DNA from: Nanosynbacter sp900555675
GTDB taxonomy: Bacteria > Patescibacteriota > Saccharimonadia > Saccharimonadales > Saccharimonadaceae
Length of the DNA: 64,000 nucleotides
Direction: 5' to 3'
Assembly: GCF_022828245.2 (NCBI RefSeq)
Contig: NZ_CP157587.1
Span: 496,001-560,000, forward strand
Part shown: positions 38,216 to 48,182 of the stretch, piece by piece
Layout: each line of letters opens with the position of its first letter
Position numbering within the stretch: the first letter of the stretch is position 1
Made by a program: the position numbers and the translations under genes
Notes under the pieces: generated by a model
The model's input: only the letters and a program-made list of their open reading frames with translations
Databases searched by the model: none
Told to the model about the DNA's origin: nothing

Positions 38216-41029
38216 TTAAAGCATCTTTTTCAGATATTTGCCAGTGAACGAATTTGGCACTTTGGCGATATCTTCAGGCGTACCACAAGCCACAACGGTA
38301 CCACCACCAATTCCGCCTTCTGGACCCATATCAATTATCCAGTCAGCCGACTTTATGACATCCAAATTATGCTCAATGATAATCATACTATTGCCACCTT
38401 CAACCAATTGCTGTAAAATCCCCAACAATCGTTTTACGTCAGCAGAATGAAGCCCAGTGGTCGGCTCATCCAGAATGTACATAGTTTTTCCAGTGGAACG
38501 CTTGGAAAGCTCCGTTGCCAATTTAATTCGCTGTGCCTCACCGCCTGAAAAGGTAGTTGCTGGCTGACCAAGTTTAATATAGCCAAGCCCAACCTCAACC
38601 AACGTCTGAAGTTTACGCGCAATATTCGGCACGCTGTCAAAAAATTCCGCCGCTTGATCGATTGTCATATCCAGAACATCAGCAATCGTCTTGTCCTTAT
38701 ACTTAATTTCCAGCGCCTCGCGATTATAACGCTTGCCATGACACTCGTCACATTGAACGTAAACGTCCGGCAAAAAGTGCATTTCAATCTTTATCACACC
38801 ATCGCCCTGACAATTTTCACAGCGACCACCTTTAACGTTAAAACTAAATCGTCCAGATTTATAGCCTCGAACGTTAGCCTCGGGAGTGCTGGCAAAAAGT
38901 TCGCGAATCGGCGTAAAAATCCCAGTATATGTTGCTGGATTAGAGCGCGGAGTTCGACCAATCGGCGACTGATCTATGACAATCGTCTTATCAAGCAAAT
39001 TCACACCTTCTATAACGTCGTGCAACCCTGGCGCTGTCGTTGCGCGATTAAGTTCTGCTGCTAGTTCCCGCGCCACAATATCATTCACAAGCGTCGACTT
39101 TCCGCTACCAGAAACACCAGACACTACAGTCATCAAACCCAAAGGAAACTCCACATCAATGTTCTTAAGATTATTTTCGCGAGCACCACGAACAATCAAC
39201 TTTTTATCTTTCACAACTTTGCGACGCTTTTTCGGAACGGCAATTTTTTCCGCCCCAGATAAATAGCGACCCGTTATACTATTCTCATTTTTCGCAACAA
39301 TTTCAGGCGTCCCCATTGCCACTACTTGACCGCCATTCACACCAGCTCCTGGTCCCATATCAACCAGAAAATCACTCTGACGAATCGTGTCCTCGTCATG
39401 CTCAACTACCAGCACAGAATTTCCCAAATCACGAAGGCGCTTCAGCATATCAATCAACTTGTCGTTGTCGCGTTGATGAAGTCCAATTGACGGCTCATCC
39501 AGGACATAAAGCACGCCCTGAAGTCCAGCGCCAATTTGCGTCGCCAAGCGAATTCGCTGCGCCTCGCCACCGCTCAATGTGTTAGCCGCTCGACTTAGCT
39601 CCAAATAGTTCAGCCCAACATTACTCATAAACGCCAAACGAGATTTAATCTCCTTCACAATCAAGCGAGCAATCGTCATTTCTTGCTCAGTCAATTGAAG
39701 CTTATTGTCAAACAAATCCAATGCGTCATCAACACTCAAATCGCACACGTCAACAATATTCAACCCATGAACCGTCACCGCCAAAACCACAGGTTTCAGG
39801 CGCGCACCTTTACAAGCATAACAATCCCTCTCGCGCATAAATCGCTCAATATCTCGTCGCATAAAATCGCTATCAGTTTCTTTCCAGCGTCGCTCTAGAT
39901 TAGGGATAACACCCTCATAAGTCGTATCGTAATGTCGACCGCCGCCCAAATCAACGCGATATTTTTGGTCGCCAGTTCCGTATAATATTTTATGCTTAAC
40001 ATCATCAGAAAGTTTGCCTACGGGAATTTTCAAACTGAATCCGTGAGCTTCAGCAACAGACGCCAATCGCTTCATATTCCAAGCGTCAGAATTCATTCTA
40101 TTGTACGGTCGAATTGCGCCTTCGGAAATTGTCAAATTGTTATTAAAGACCAATTCTGGATCAACCTCCAGCCTCGACCCCAAACCCGTACACACAGGAC
40201 AAGCTCCCTGCGGCGCGTTAAAACTAAACAGTCGCGGCTCCAGCTCTGGAATATCGACATCGGGATGATCAACACAAGCGTATCTCTGCGAAAACGTCTT
40301 CACTTCGTCGCTATCCGCGTCCAAAACCTCGATAACTCCCTGGCCTAAGTCCAGTGCTTGCTCAACGCTCTGACTTAGTCGAGATCGCATTTCCGCCGTC
40401 AACACCAACCTATCAACAACCAGCTCGATGTTATGCTTGTAACTTTTTTGCAGCTCCGGAAATTCATCCAGTGCATACACCACGCCGTCCACGCGAACCC
40501 TGGCATAACCAAGTCGCTGATATTGCTCCGGAATGTGCGCAAACTCACCTTTTTTATTCTTAACAATTGGCGCCAATAACAAAATTCGCTTATCAACAAA
40601 TTGCCGCAGAATCTCATCAATAATCACTTCGGTCGTGCGACGCGTCACTTCATTGCCACAAATCGGACAATGCGGCACGCCAATTCGCGCAAACAAAAGC
40701 CTCAGATAATCATAAATTTCCGTCACCGTAGCCACAGTAGAACGCGGATTGCGGCTGGTCGACTTCTGGTCAATTGAAATCGCTGGACTAAGCCCTTCAA
40801 TCGAATCGACATCAGGCTTATCCATCGTCCCCAAAAACTGACGCGCATAAGAATTCAAGCTCTCCATATAGCGACGCTGACCTTCGGCGTAAATCGTGTC
40901 AAATGCCAGGCTGGATTTCCCAGATCCACTAAGCCCAGTAATCACCACCAGCTGATCTCGCGGAATCTCAATATCTACATTTTTCAAATTGTGCTCACGA
41001 GCACCTTTAACACGAATTACCTCTGCCAT
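38216..41029 (-). CDS. uvrA: UvrABC system protein A
   Basis: This is the damage-recognition ATPase of nucleotide-excision repair, about 937 residues. Both ABC modules are present: Walker A GLSGSGKSS near 32-40 and GVSGSGKST in the second half. Signature motifs LSGGEAQRI and FSGGEAQRI each occur. Zinc-binding CPICGNEV (C4 module 1) and CENCQGDGVIK ... CDECHGKRY (module 2) are intact, and DEPTTGLH ends the second ATPase. The start at 41029 (MAEVIRVKGA) is the family start; a TATAAT lies 9 nt upstream. It is monocistronic. Confidence 0.97.
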   Translation of the reverse strand: MAEVIRVKGAREHNLKNVDIEIPRDQLVVITGLSGSGKSSLAFDTIYAEGQRRYMESLNSYARQFLGTMDKPDVDSIEGLSPAISIDQKSTSRNPRSTVATVTEIYDYLRLLFARIGVPHCPICGNEVTRRTTEVIIDEILRQFVDKRILLLAPIVKNKKGEFAHIPEQYQRLGYARVRVDGVVYALDEFPELQKSYKHNIELVVDRLVLTAEMRSRLSQSVEQALDLGQGVIEVLDADSDEVKTFSQRYACVDHPDVDIPELEPRLFSFNAPQGACPVCTGLGSRLEVDPELVFNNNLTISEGAIRPYNRMNSDAWNMKRLASVAEAHGFSLKIPVGKLSDDVKHKILYGTGDQKYRVDLGGGRHYDTTYEGVIPNLERRWKETDSDFMRRDIERFMRERDCYACKGARLKPVVLAVTVHGLNIVDVCDLSVDDALDLFDNKLQLTEQEMTIARLIVKEIKSRLAFMSNVGLNYLELSRAANTLSGGEAQRIRLATQIGAGLQGVLYVLDEPSIGLHQRDNDKLIDMLKRLRDLGNSVLVVEHDEDTIRQSDFLVDMGPGAGVNGGQVVAMGTPEIVAKNENSITGRYLSGAEKIAVPKKRRKVVKDKKLIVRGARENNLKNIDVEFPLGLMTVVSGVSGSGKSTLVNDIVARELAAELNRATTAPGLHDVIEGVNLLDKTIVIDQSPIGRTPRSNPATYTGIFTPIRELFASTPEANVRGYKSGRFSFNVKGGRCENCQGDGVIKIEMHFLPDVYVQCDECHGKRYNREALEIKYKDKTIADVLDMTIDQAAEFFDSVPNIARKLQTLVEVGLGYIKLGQPATTFSGGEAQRIKLATELSKRSTGKTMYILDEPTTGLHSADVKRLLGILQQLVEGGNSMIIIEHNLDVIKSADWIIDMGPEGGIGGGTVVACGTPEDIAKVPNSFTGKYLKKML

Positions 41030-41114
41030 AACCGCTATATTATACAGGTTTTTGACAATTTTTTCCAGTCCAACCGTCGGCATAAATCAGAGTTAAAACA
41101 CATTACGCTTATGA

Positions 41115-41143
41115 TTGCAAGTCAATATCTTATTTGTTACAGT
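41115..41143 (+). promoter_or_regulatory. Leaderless promoter of the 41151 gene
   Basis: -35 TTGCAA (41115-41120), 17-bp spacer, -10 TACAGT (41138-41143), 7 nt to ATG 41151. Confidence 0.62.
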
Positions 41144-41150
41144 TAAATCT

Positions 41151-41537
41151 ATGAGAAAGCTGGGCATTTACTTAGTTATAACACTCGGAGCGATACTACT
41201 CGCACCTTTTGTAATTGACCAACTTTTTTTCTTCTTTTTCCTAGGAAAAATCCCCTTCACAAACATCAGTCTGCCCGCAATTTTAATGGTTATTTTCTGG
41301 GCAATTATCGTACCGTTGGCAATTATCCTCAGAAAATCACTTTCTGCCCTGTTCTGGGAGCTCATTGGCATTGCCGGCGAAATCGCACAACGACGAATCA
41401 ACAGAAAAATCCGTTACTTTACACCAAATCAAAAAAGCGAACTTATTTTATTATCAATTTATCTACTTTCCAGTATGAAAAAGAGCGAGTCTCATGATGA
41501 GATTGAATCTCAAAAGCTCGCTCCGTCTATGAGTTAA
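41151..41537 (+). CDS. Small membrane protein, unknown
   Basis: 128 residues with two hydrophobic helices (about 3-30 and 43-66, the first with FFFFFLGK), then a basic, helical cytoplasmic region of about 60 residues ending in a Ser/Lys tail. No family recognised. The start is decided by the promoter 7 nt upstream. It converges on the BNR surface gene with 2 bp between. Confidence 0.58.
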   Translation: MRKLGIYLVITLGAILLAPFVIDQLFFFFFLGKIPFTNISLPAILMVIFWAIIVPLAIILRKSLSALFWELIGIAGEIAQRRINRKIRYFTPNQKSELILLSIYLLSSMKKSESHDEIESQKLAPSMS

Positions 41538-41539
41538 TT

Positions 41540-42802
41540 TTACGGTCGTTTTCTTAGCGCTAATCCGCCAGCTACAATGGCGATAACAGCTAACCCACTA
41601 ACTAGCCAAATAGAGTTTCCTGTTTCCGCAAGAATTCTTGAGGGTTTTTCTGGTTTTTTACTGGAAGTGGATGATGGTGTTGCGGCGGTTGAAGCGCCCG
41701 AGGACGCAGAGCTTGTAGATGAAGCGACAGTTCCGCCTGTACCCGAGCCTGCATCGCCAGGAGTTACAGGTGGAGGTGTTGATAGAATTGCTAGGCGATA
41801 TACGGGCTTAAAATCCGGATATGTAACTTGCGATATTGCGAATATCTTAGACCCATCAGCAGACATAGAGACAGATGAGGAAGAAATGTTCTCATCCCCC
41901 CATTTTTGCCAAGTTTTACCTCCATTTGAAGATACAAAAACCGGCAAAAGCGGATCATCTATAGAGTCATCCCTAAACGTAATAAACAGTTTTTTACCAT
42001 CATTACTAATACCGCCAAGTTCGGCAGTGCGTATAGTGTCTATAGGATACTCGGGCAACTGAACCCAGTTGGCGCCGCCGTCTATAGACGTGCGAAAACC
42101 GTCAAACACGCTTTTACCGTCAGAACTGAAGCTAACACGACCAGCAGAGCCCCCAATCGTAGACCAAGTCATGCCATAGTCGGTAGATTGTCGTAACGTA
42201 CCGTCATTACTCCGGCGAGCCATCTTTCCGCCATTAAAGACATAGTCGGGATATTCATCTCCCTTTGGAATCCAAGTATTGCCGTCATCAGTAGATACTG
42301 CCATAGGATCATTATAGAGACTATGTTCCCAGTATGTGACCAGCGTGGAGCCGTCTGGGCTCATCAATACACGCGCAGTATGAGGAACAAACGAATTACG
42401 CTTAACCCAAGTTCGACCACCATCAGTAGAAACATAGATGGCATTTTCACCATACTTCCCCTTTACGACCAACTTAGAACCATCGGAGCTAACTAGTAGT
42501 CCATTCGCGCCCTCTGGTGCAGCGAAAGTGCTCCAGCTTGCACCATCATTCGCAGAAACAAGAAGATTAACACTGCCGCTAGCTAAATCTCTACGCAAGA
42601 CAAAAAGTTTTGATCCGTCCAGACTAACCCGTGACTCCGAAATATCACCATGCCCAGGTATAGTTATGTCCTTCCAAGTATACAGCGGTGCATCTTCCGC
42701 CCTGACTAACGGCGCTAATATTGCAGACAAAGAAAGTGTAAACACGGAAATAAACGCCATCACACTTACATATAATTTACGACCCCTACTCTTAAATGAC
42801 AT
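41540..42802 (-). CDS. Secreted BNR-repeat surface protein with LAETG sorting signal
   Basis: 420 residues: signal peptide (about 1-36, ending VRAED), then a beta-propeller of BNR/Asp-box type repeats. At least five of the form S-x-D-x-G-x-T-W occur (VSTDGGRTW, VSTDDGNTW, SIDGGANWV, VSSNGGKTW, SANDGASW). A Ser/Thr/Ala stalk with SSSSTS-like composition follows, and the C-terminus has a sorting signal: LAETG, a hydrophobic helix and RKRP. LAxTG is the form cut by class E sortases. The protein would be linked to the cell wall and could bind glycans of a host. The start at 42802 follows AAGGAGG at 9 nt. Confidence 0.86.
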   Translation of the reverse strand: MSFKSRGRKLYVSVMAFISVFTLSLSAILAPLVRAEDAPLYTWKDITIPGHGDISESRVSLDGSKLFVLRRDLASGSVNLLVSANDGASWSTFAAPEGANGLLVSSDGSKLVVKGKYGENAIYVSTDGGRTWVKRNSFVPHTARVLMSPDGSTLVTYWEHSLYNDPMAVSTDDGNTWIPKGDEYPDYVFNGGKMARRSNDGTLRQSTDYGMTWSTIGGSAGRVSFSSDGKSVFDGFRTSIDGGANWVQLPEYPIDTIRTAELGGISNDGKKLFITFRDDSIDDPLLPVFVSSNGGKTWQKWGDENISSSSVSMSADGSKIFAISQVTYPDFKPVYRLAILSTPPPVTPGDAGSGTGGTVASSTSSASSGASTAATPSSTSSKKPEKPSRILAETGNSIWLVSGLAVIAIVAGGLALRKRP

Positions 42803-42879
42803 CAGAGCCACCCTCCTTAAATTGCCTAATTAATATTCCACTTTTTATCTAATTGCTTCAATTTTAGCATAACCGCATT

Positions 42880-44298
42880 TCAGGCGTCAACAGAAGGCAA
42901 GACCGATTCCAGCCATAACTGCAATTCTTGCAAAATAAACTGCTGTTCGTCAGTCGCACTAGGCGCCAATCGCTGCAGAGATTTCATAAATTGCGGCATT
43001 TGCGCCTGTAAACGCCCAGTTCGCCATTCTTCCCATTGTCGCAATTCATCTTCACTAAGCAAATTAGGAAAACTTCGCGCTTTATAATGCAGCAATAGTG
43101 GTGACAATCGCTCATCCTGAAAATCTGGATGAAAATCAGCCAACTCGCGCTCGCCAGCATTACGCACGGCTTCAACACGAACTCGATCGCTATTATCTAA
43201 AAACCCATCATATAATTGCGCTTCTGGATCGGTCATTTTCTTAAACTCTGGCTTATTCTCAAATATACTACGCAACCTTTCAGCAAAGTCTGGATGAGAA
43301 AGTAAAATATCTTGGTGCTTCTGCACAGTTTCCGCATCCAGAGAAATTTTCTTCCAGCCATCGCCCTGAGTCAACACGCCAAGTGGCGAAACTGCCGGGC
43401 AACGATTATATTGCAATTCCTTAACTGGCAATTTAACGAAATCCTCAGCTTGCCTTTCTTCCCACGTTGCAAATATCTTCGCCGACAATTCCTCAACGCC
43501 CAGATCAACAAACGGCGTCGGATCATATCGCAAATCATAAACAATCACGCCACCATTTCGGCTCGTAGTTAGCGGAAAAGCCACGGTTGTTTTAGCGAAT
43601 TCTTTATCATAACGACCACTCGCGTAAACAAAAGGTTTTTTATCATCGACATTCACCAGTTTCTGCACCAATTTCTTATCGCGCATTTTCAGCAAATAGT
43701 CGTACATTTGCGGCTGATTCTGCTTAATCAATTTAGCCACAGCAATCAACGCGGTCACGTCCGCCAGCGCGTCATGTGCATTTTCATGCTCTATTCCGTT
43801 AGCTTTCGTGATGAGTTCCAAACGGTTACTCGGCTCACCTTTGTCATCAATTGGCCATTCAATTCCCTCGGGTCGAAGCGCCCTGGTCAAGCGCACCACA
43901 TCCAATAAATCCCACCTGGATCGACCGTCTTTCCAAGTCCACTCGTATGGATCGTAAAAATTCCGCCAAAACAAATGACGAATAAACTCGTCGTCAAAAC
44001 GAATATTATTAAAACCAACAGCAATCGTATCAGGCGTAAATATTTCCTCGCTTAATATACGCGCAAATTGAGCCTCGGTATAACCTTCTTCGACAGTTTT
44101 TTGCGGCGTTATGCCCGTCACCATCAACGCATCAGGACTCGGCAGCGTATCGTCATTTAGCGTCACGAGAATATTGTACGGTTCACCAATCGGTTGCAAA
44201 TCCATATCGGTTCGCTGACCGGCAAATTGCATAATTCGATCTTGTCGAGGATTAAGACCGCTAGTTTCAAGGTCGTAGAAGAAAAATGTTTGCGCCAT
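42880..44298 (-). CDS. sbcB: Exodeoxyribonuclease I
   Basis: This 3'-5' single-strand exonuclease works in recombination and mismatch repair. The DnaQ-like domain begins FFFYDLETSGLNPRQDRIMQ and has NNIRFDDEF and HDALADVTALI (ExoII/III motifs); the C-terminal SH3 and helical parts follow (HPDFAERLRSIFE, LLLHYKARSFPNLLSEDE). There are 472 residues. TATAAT (44305-44310) lies 6 nt before the ATG at 44298; a second in-frame ATG two codons upstream abuts the -10 and is unlikely. ExoI is common in Gammaproteobacteria and notable in CPR. Confidence 0.93.
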   Translation of the reverse strand: MAQTFFFYDLETSGLNPRQDRIMQFAGQRTDMDLQPIGEPYNILVTLNDDTLPSPDALMVTGITPQKTVEEGYTEAQFARILSEEIFTPDTIAVGFNNIRFDDEFIRHLFWRNFYDPYEWTWKDGRSRWDLLDVVRLTRALRPEGIEWPIDDKGEPSNRLELITKANGIEHENAHDALADVTALIAVAKLIKQNQPQMYDYLLKMRDKKLVQKLVNVDDKKPFVYASGRYDKEFAKTTVAFPLTTSRNGGVIVYDLRYDPTPFVDLGVEELSAKIFATWEERQAEDFVKLPVKELQYNRCPAVSPLGVLTQGDGWKKISLDAETVQKHQDILLSHPDFAERLRSIFENKPEFKKMTDPEAQLYDGFLDNSDRVRVEAVRNAGERELADFHPDFQDERLSPLLLHYKARSFPNLLSEDELRQWEEWRTGRLQAQMPQFMKSLQRLAPSATDEQQFILQELQLWLESVLPSVDA

Positions 44299-44345
44299 AT
44301 TCATATTATATCATCAAGCTCACGCTAATTTACGCAATTAAAAAT

Positions 44346-45668
44346 CTATTGCTCGACCAATGTAAACGGCATAGATTCGCCAATCTGAATCAGACTTTCA
44401 CCAGTCGCTCCTTGGCGCAACAATTCGTGAGTAATTCCCATTTTTCGCATAATATCTCGCAAGCGATTAACAGATTCAAACTGATCAAAGTTAGTCCGAC
44501 GAGCAAATTTTTCAATCTTAGCGCCCGTAACAATAAACTCAATCTTCTCATCTTCATCGTCAGTCTCATTAGGCTCAGTATCAGAAACTCGCCTTACAGA
44601 CCAAGCATCAGAAATAACCTGATAGTCCAACGAAATTGTCGGCAAATCTTCCTCTTTTTCATCGACAATCTCAGCTTCACGCTCTCGATATTTAGCAACC
44701 TCATCACGCAACATTCGTAGAAGCTCAGTTACTCCGTCGTGCGTTTGAGAAGAAATCGCCACGACCGGCGCGCCATTAGCTACTTTTTGAAGGACAGTCG
44801 ACTGCATAGCAATAATCTCATCACCCAAACCTTCGCATTTGGTCAGTGCTATTACTTCTGGACGCTCCGCCAATGATTCAGAATATTTTTCCAGCTCGCG
44901 ACGAATTGCCTGATATTTCTCTGCCGGGTCATCGCTATATACGTCAATCATATGAAGCAGCACGGCCGTTCGCTCGACATGACGCAAAAATTGATCACCC
45001 AAACCTTTACCTTCTGATGCGCCTTCAATCAACCCCGGAATATCAGCGATCAAAACCGATCCATCGTCAACATCGGCAACCCCCAAATTCGGCGTCAAAG
45101 TCGTAAACTCATAATTGGCAATCTCTGGGCGCGCATTAGAAACCACACTCAGGAACGTCGACTTACCAGCGTTCGGAAAGCCAACCAAACCAACATCAGC
45201 CAATAATTTCAATTCCAACTCTGCCTCGAATTCCTCGCCAGCCTCACCAAGTTCAGCAATTTTAGGCGTTTGACGCGTACTAGACGTAAAGTGTGCATTT
45301 CCAAATCCACCATCTCCACCGCGAGCCACCACCGCTTGTTGTTGGTCTTCAGTCAAATCTGCGATCACCATACCGTCGCGCTTCACTAGGGTGCCCATTG
45401 GCACTTTAACAATTAGCGGCGCACCGCTTTTTCCTCGTTTATTACGTTTTCCGCCATCGCCGCCTTTTTCAGCCTTAAGTTCCGGTTTATATCTAAAATT
45501 CAAAAGCGTATTAAGATCCTTCGTCGCCAAAAAAACAATATCACCACCACGACCGCCATCACCGCCATCAGGACCACCCTTATCGACGTATTTCTCATGA
45601 CGAAAACTTACTACGCCATTACCGCCTCTACCGGCGCGCACTAAAACTTTTGCAATATCTACAAACAT
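44346..45668 (-). CDS. obgE: Obg-family GTPase ObgE
   Basis: Essential ribosome-associated GTPase in 50S maturation and stress signalling. The glycine-rich Obg domain (1-155) is clear (VRAGRGGNGVVSFRHEKYVD, then GGPDGGDGGRGGDIVF). G-domain motifs: GFPNAGKSTFLS (P-loop), DIPGLIEGASEGKGLG (G3), TKCE for G4 (where Obg normally has NKxD) and AISSQTHDGV (G5). A C-terminal OCT-like domain completes 440 residues. -10 TATACT (45675-45680) lies 6 nt from the ATG. Confidence 0.96.
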   Translation of the reverse strand: MFVDIAKVLVRAGRGGNGVVSFRHEKYVDKGGPDGGDGGRGGDIVFLATKDLNTLLNFRYKPELKAEKGGDGGKRNKRGKSGAPLIVKVPMGTLVKRDGMVIADLTEDQQQAVVARGGDGGFGNAHFTSSTRQTPKIAELGEAGEEFEAELELKLLADVGLVGFPNAGKSTFLSVVSNARPEIANYEFTTLTPNLGVADVDDGSVLIADIPGLIEGASEGKGLGDQFLRHVERTAVLLHMIDVYSDDPAEKYQAIRRELEKYSESLAERPEVIALTKCEGLGDEIIAMQSTVLQKVANGAPVVAISSQTHDGVTELLRMLRDEVAKYREREAEIVDEKEEDLPTISLDYQVISDAWSVRRVSDTEPNETDDEDEKIEFIVTGAKIEKFARRTNFDQFESVNRLRDIMRKMGITHELLRQGATGESLIQIGESMPFTLVEQ

Positions 45669-45686
45669 ATCTTTAGTATACCAAAA

Positions 45687-45714
45687 AGCACCCCCGATAG
45701 ATAGCGGAGGTGCT
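45687..45714 (-). terminator. Terminator of the LysM-CHAP gene
   Basis: The stem AGCACCTCCG/CGGGGGTGCT with one G-U pair and an 8-nt loop is followed by TTTTT on the minus strand, directly before the obgE promoter. Confidence 0.8.
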
Positions 45715-45728
45715 AATATTAACTAGTT

Positions 45729-46916
45729 CTAGTGGATATATAGATAACCGCCTGCACCGTTGAGTGTACGGTGAGTAATGATTCCATAACCTGCGTAGTT
45801 CATGTCACTAACGTAAACCACACCGTTTTCAACTCGCTCAACAATACCGACGTGACCATAATATCCGGCAGTAGTCTGGAATATCGCACCAGGTGCTGGC
45901 GTATTATTAACTACGAATCCAGCGGCACGAGCACTTGTAGCCCAAGTATTAGCATTGCCCCAGAAACTACCAATCGGACGACCAAGCTGCAAACGACGCT
46001 CGTATGCATACCATGTACAGTTACCTGCTGCATAGCGGTTACCGACAGAAGCGGTCAACCAGCTTCGACTCGCGCTCGTAGTAGTAGATGATGCCGAAGA
46101 GTATCGATTTCCGTACGACCTGCTTCGCGGAGCAACATAACCAGGTCGCTCATTTTCTGGAAGTTCACCTCCAGGCAACACAATTCTAGAGCCAGTAGAC
46201 AGCTTGGCGCCGTCATCGATGTCATTGTATAGAACAACACGCTCAGCGCTCGTCTTATACTTTTCTGCCAGAGATTGGGCAGTATCGCCGTCTTTAACGG
46301 TATAAACAACACCGTCAACGAGAGGCACAACTAGAGTCTTATTCGGCTCTACAGCGTCCGAAGTTGTATTATTAGCCCAACGAAGTGTCTGAGACGAAAT
46401 CTTAAATTTCTTAGCAATAGACTCCATCGTATCACCCTCTTTAGTTACGTAAGATGAAATACCACGCGCCGCCGAAGTGTCTGGCTTAATAATGTCAGGT
46501 TTTGTTATGACTTCTGCATCATTCTGAGAAAGATTCTTCTTAATTGTTAGTGAAGTTTCAGACTCGCGTAAATCACCGGCCGAAGGCAATTCCGCCGTTT
46601 CCGCCAAGTTAGTTACAGCATTAGCTGCTGCTAATTCATCTACTGAAGCTGTTTTAGACTTAGCAGACTTAGATGCCGACGAAACACCAGTAGTTTCAGA
46701 TGATGCCAAAGTTTTTGATCTTTCAGCGGATACATTACTACCGCTATTACCGTAGATCAAAAATGATATAGTCAATAAAAATATTCCACCGTAGATTGCA
46801 AATGATTGCAGTTTACGTTTTTTACTCCGAAGAGATGTAAAATGGTTACGAATAATCGTTCTCCTTGCGCCAATGTTACCACTAGCACCTCTACCAAATT
46901 GTCTTTCTTCTCGCAA
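45729..46916 (-). CDS. Secreted LysM-CHAP peptidoglycan hydrolase
   Basis: About 395 residues: a basic N-terminal tail, one membrane anchor or signal helix (about 37-57), a low-complexity Ser/Ala region, two LysM domains (YVTKEGDTMESIAKKFKIS near 155 and YTVKDGDTAQSLAEKYKTS near 207), a Ser/Arg linker and a CHAP amidase/endopeptidase domain. Catalytic Cys is in AAGNCTWYAY (near 297) and His in YYGHVGIVE (near 357). It would cut peptide cross-links of its own or its host's wall. The start appears to be TTG at 46916 without a clear Shine-Dalgarno, so the exact N-terminus is uncertain. Confidence 0.9.
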   Translation of the reverse strand: MREERQFGRGASGNIGARRTIIRNHFTSLRSKKRKLQSFAIYGGIFLLTISFLIYGNSGSNVSAERSKTLASSETTGVSSASKSAKSKTASVDELAAANAVTNLAETAELPSAGDLRESETSLTIKKNLSQNDAEVITKPDIIKPDTSAARGISSYVTKEGDTMESIAKKFKISSQTLRWANNTTSDAVEPNKTLVVPLVDGVVYTVKDGDTAQSLAEKYKTSAERVVLYNDIDDGAKLSTGSRIVLPGGELPENERPGYVAPRSRSYGNRYSSASSTTTSASRSWLTASVGNRYAAGNCTWYAYERRLQLGRPIGSFWGNANTWATSARAAGFVVNNTPAPGAIFQTTAGYYGHVGIVERVENGVVYVSDMNYAGYGIITHRTLNGAGGYLYIH

Positions 46917-47105
46917 CAGAACAGGATATGTTGTCGACCTAATTGATTATTATTATTCTACATTAGTTTTGCTATATCCGTAGCGACAATTTTGGCAGGT
47001 CATTTATCGTAATTCACCCCTGTTGATAAATTAGACAAATGATCTAACATCTATTTTACACAACATTGACAATAAAGTCAATAAATTTTATAAAATGCGT
47101 TTTTG

Positions 47106-48182
47106 TCAAGAAATCTGGCACTTCTTTTGACAATGAGCCTTGACGTTAGTCTCGTGCTCTTCGTTGGTTTTCGCGAAATACGTAATATCATCGTCGCCAC
47201 TCAGGAAATATAGATAATCAGAGTTTATTGGGTCGGCAGCGGCGTTTAACGCGCTCAAACTAGGCGAAGCGATTGGTCCAGGAGTTAAGCCTTTTTGAAC
47301 GCGTGTATTATACGGCGATTTAAGGTTTGGCGAACGCTCTACCCCTGTTTTGTCAGCAATATATTGATACGTTACATCAGAACCCAACGGCATATTGGCT
47401 TTCAGGCGATTGTAAAATACACTAGCAATCTTACGCTGATCTTCGCAAGTTTCCACGCCAGACCCACAGCCAATCGATTCGCGCTGAATAATCGACGCTA
47501 CTGTTATCCCTTGATATAAGGTCAGCCCACGAGCTTTAAATTTCTCCTCCAGATTATACTTCTTAACAATTTTCTCCAGATGATCAATTGACCGCTGTAA
47601 AACCTGTTCTGCGGTTTCATCCGGGGAAATATAGAATGTTTCACCGTAAATATACCCCTCAAGCCCAGCATTTTCCGGTCTACCCGCAAAAACTAGACTG
47701 TCATACTTAGCAGCAAATGCCTTTTTTATCTGATCGTCCGAGAATCCCGCCTTAAGCAGCACAGATTCAACCTCTCTGCCATCAGAATTCTTTATTTTTT
47801 TATTCAAAGTCGATCCAGGATAAAATGTTATAGCAATCTCATCAGTTTTACCACTGGTCAAATGATTAATTATTTCATCGACAGATTGTGAAGCTTTTAC
47901 AGAATAAACACCAGCCTTGAATTTGCTTGCCGAATTATGAAGCCTTATGTAAATAGAAAACGCTAAAGAGTTTTTGATAATTTTATTATCCTCTAAAGTT
48001 TTGGCGATATCGCTAGACCCCATACCTTCTTTAATATTAATTCTGAAGGTTTGCTGACTATTTACGTCGACAGGAGAAAGCATCTGCTTGTACCACACTG
48101 TTGCCCCAAGGGCGCCGATTCCAGCGATAGCCACAACTATTGACAGCACCAATAGCCAAATACGTCGTTTACGAATTTTCAT
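47106..48182 (-). CDS. mltG: Endolytic murein transglycosylase MltG
   Basis: MltG cleaves nascent glycan strands and sets their length. The protein has an N-terminal transmembrane helix (about 7-29), a LysM-like subdomain and the YceG catalytic domain: TVASIIQRESIG with catalytic Glu near residue 236, VFYNRLKANMPLGSDVTYQY and SPYNTRVQKGLTPGPIASPS. There are 358 residues. The start at 48182 overlaps ruvX by 14 nt with GGAGG upstream. It is the last gene of the ftsA operon. Confidence 0.95.
   Translation of the reverse strand: MKIRKRRIWLLVLSIVVAIAGIGALGATVWYKQMLSPVDVNSQQTFRINIKEGMGSSDIAKTLEDNKIIKNSLAFSIYIRLHNSASKFKAGVYSVKASQSVDEIINHLTSGKTDEIAITFYPGSTLNKKIKNSDGREVESVLLKAGFSDDQIKKAFAAKYDSLVFAGRPENAGLEGYIYGETFYISPDETAEQVLQRSIDHLEKIVKKYNLEEKFKARGLTLYQGITVASIIQRESIGCGSGVETCEDQRKIASVFYNRLKANMPLGSDVTYQYIADKTGVERSPNLKSPYNTRVQKGLTPGPIASPSLSALNAAADPINSDYLYFLSGDDDITYFAKTNEEHETNVKAHCQKKCQIS

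Noticed and set aside
46917..47105. Possible gene or RNA in the gap between mltG and the LysM-CHAP gene
   Set aside because: AT-rich, no frame of note, no stable hairpin; I see nothing beyond possible promoter sequence.
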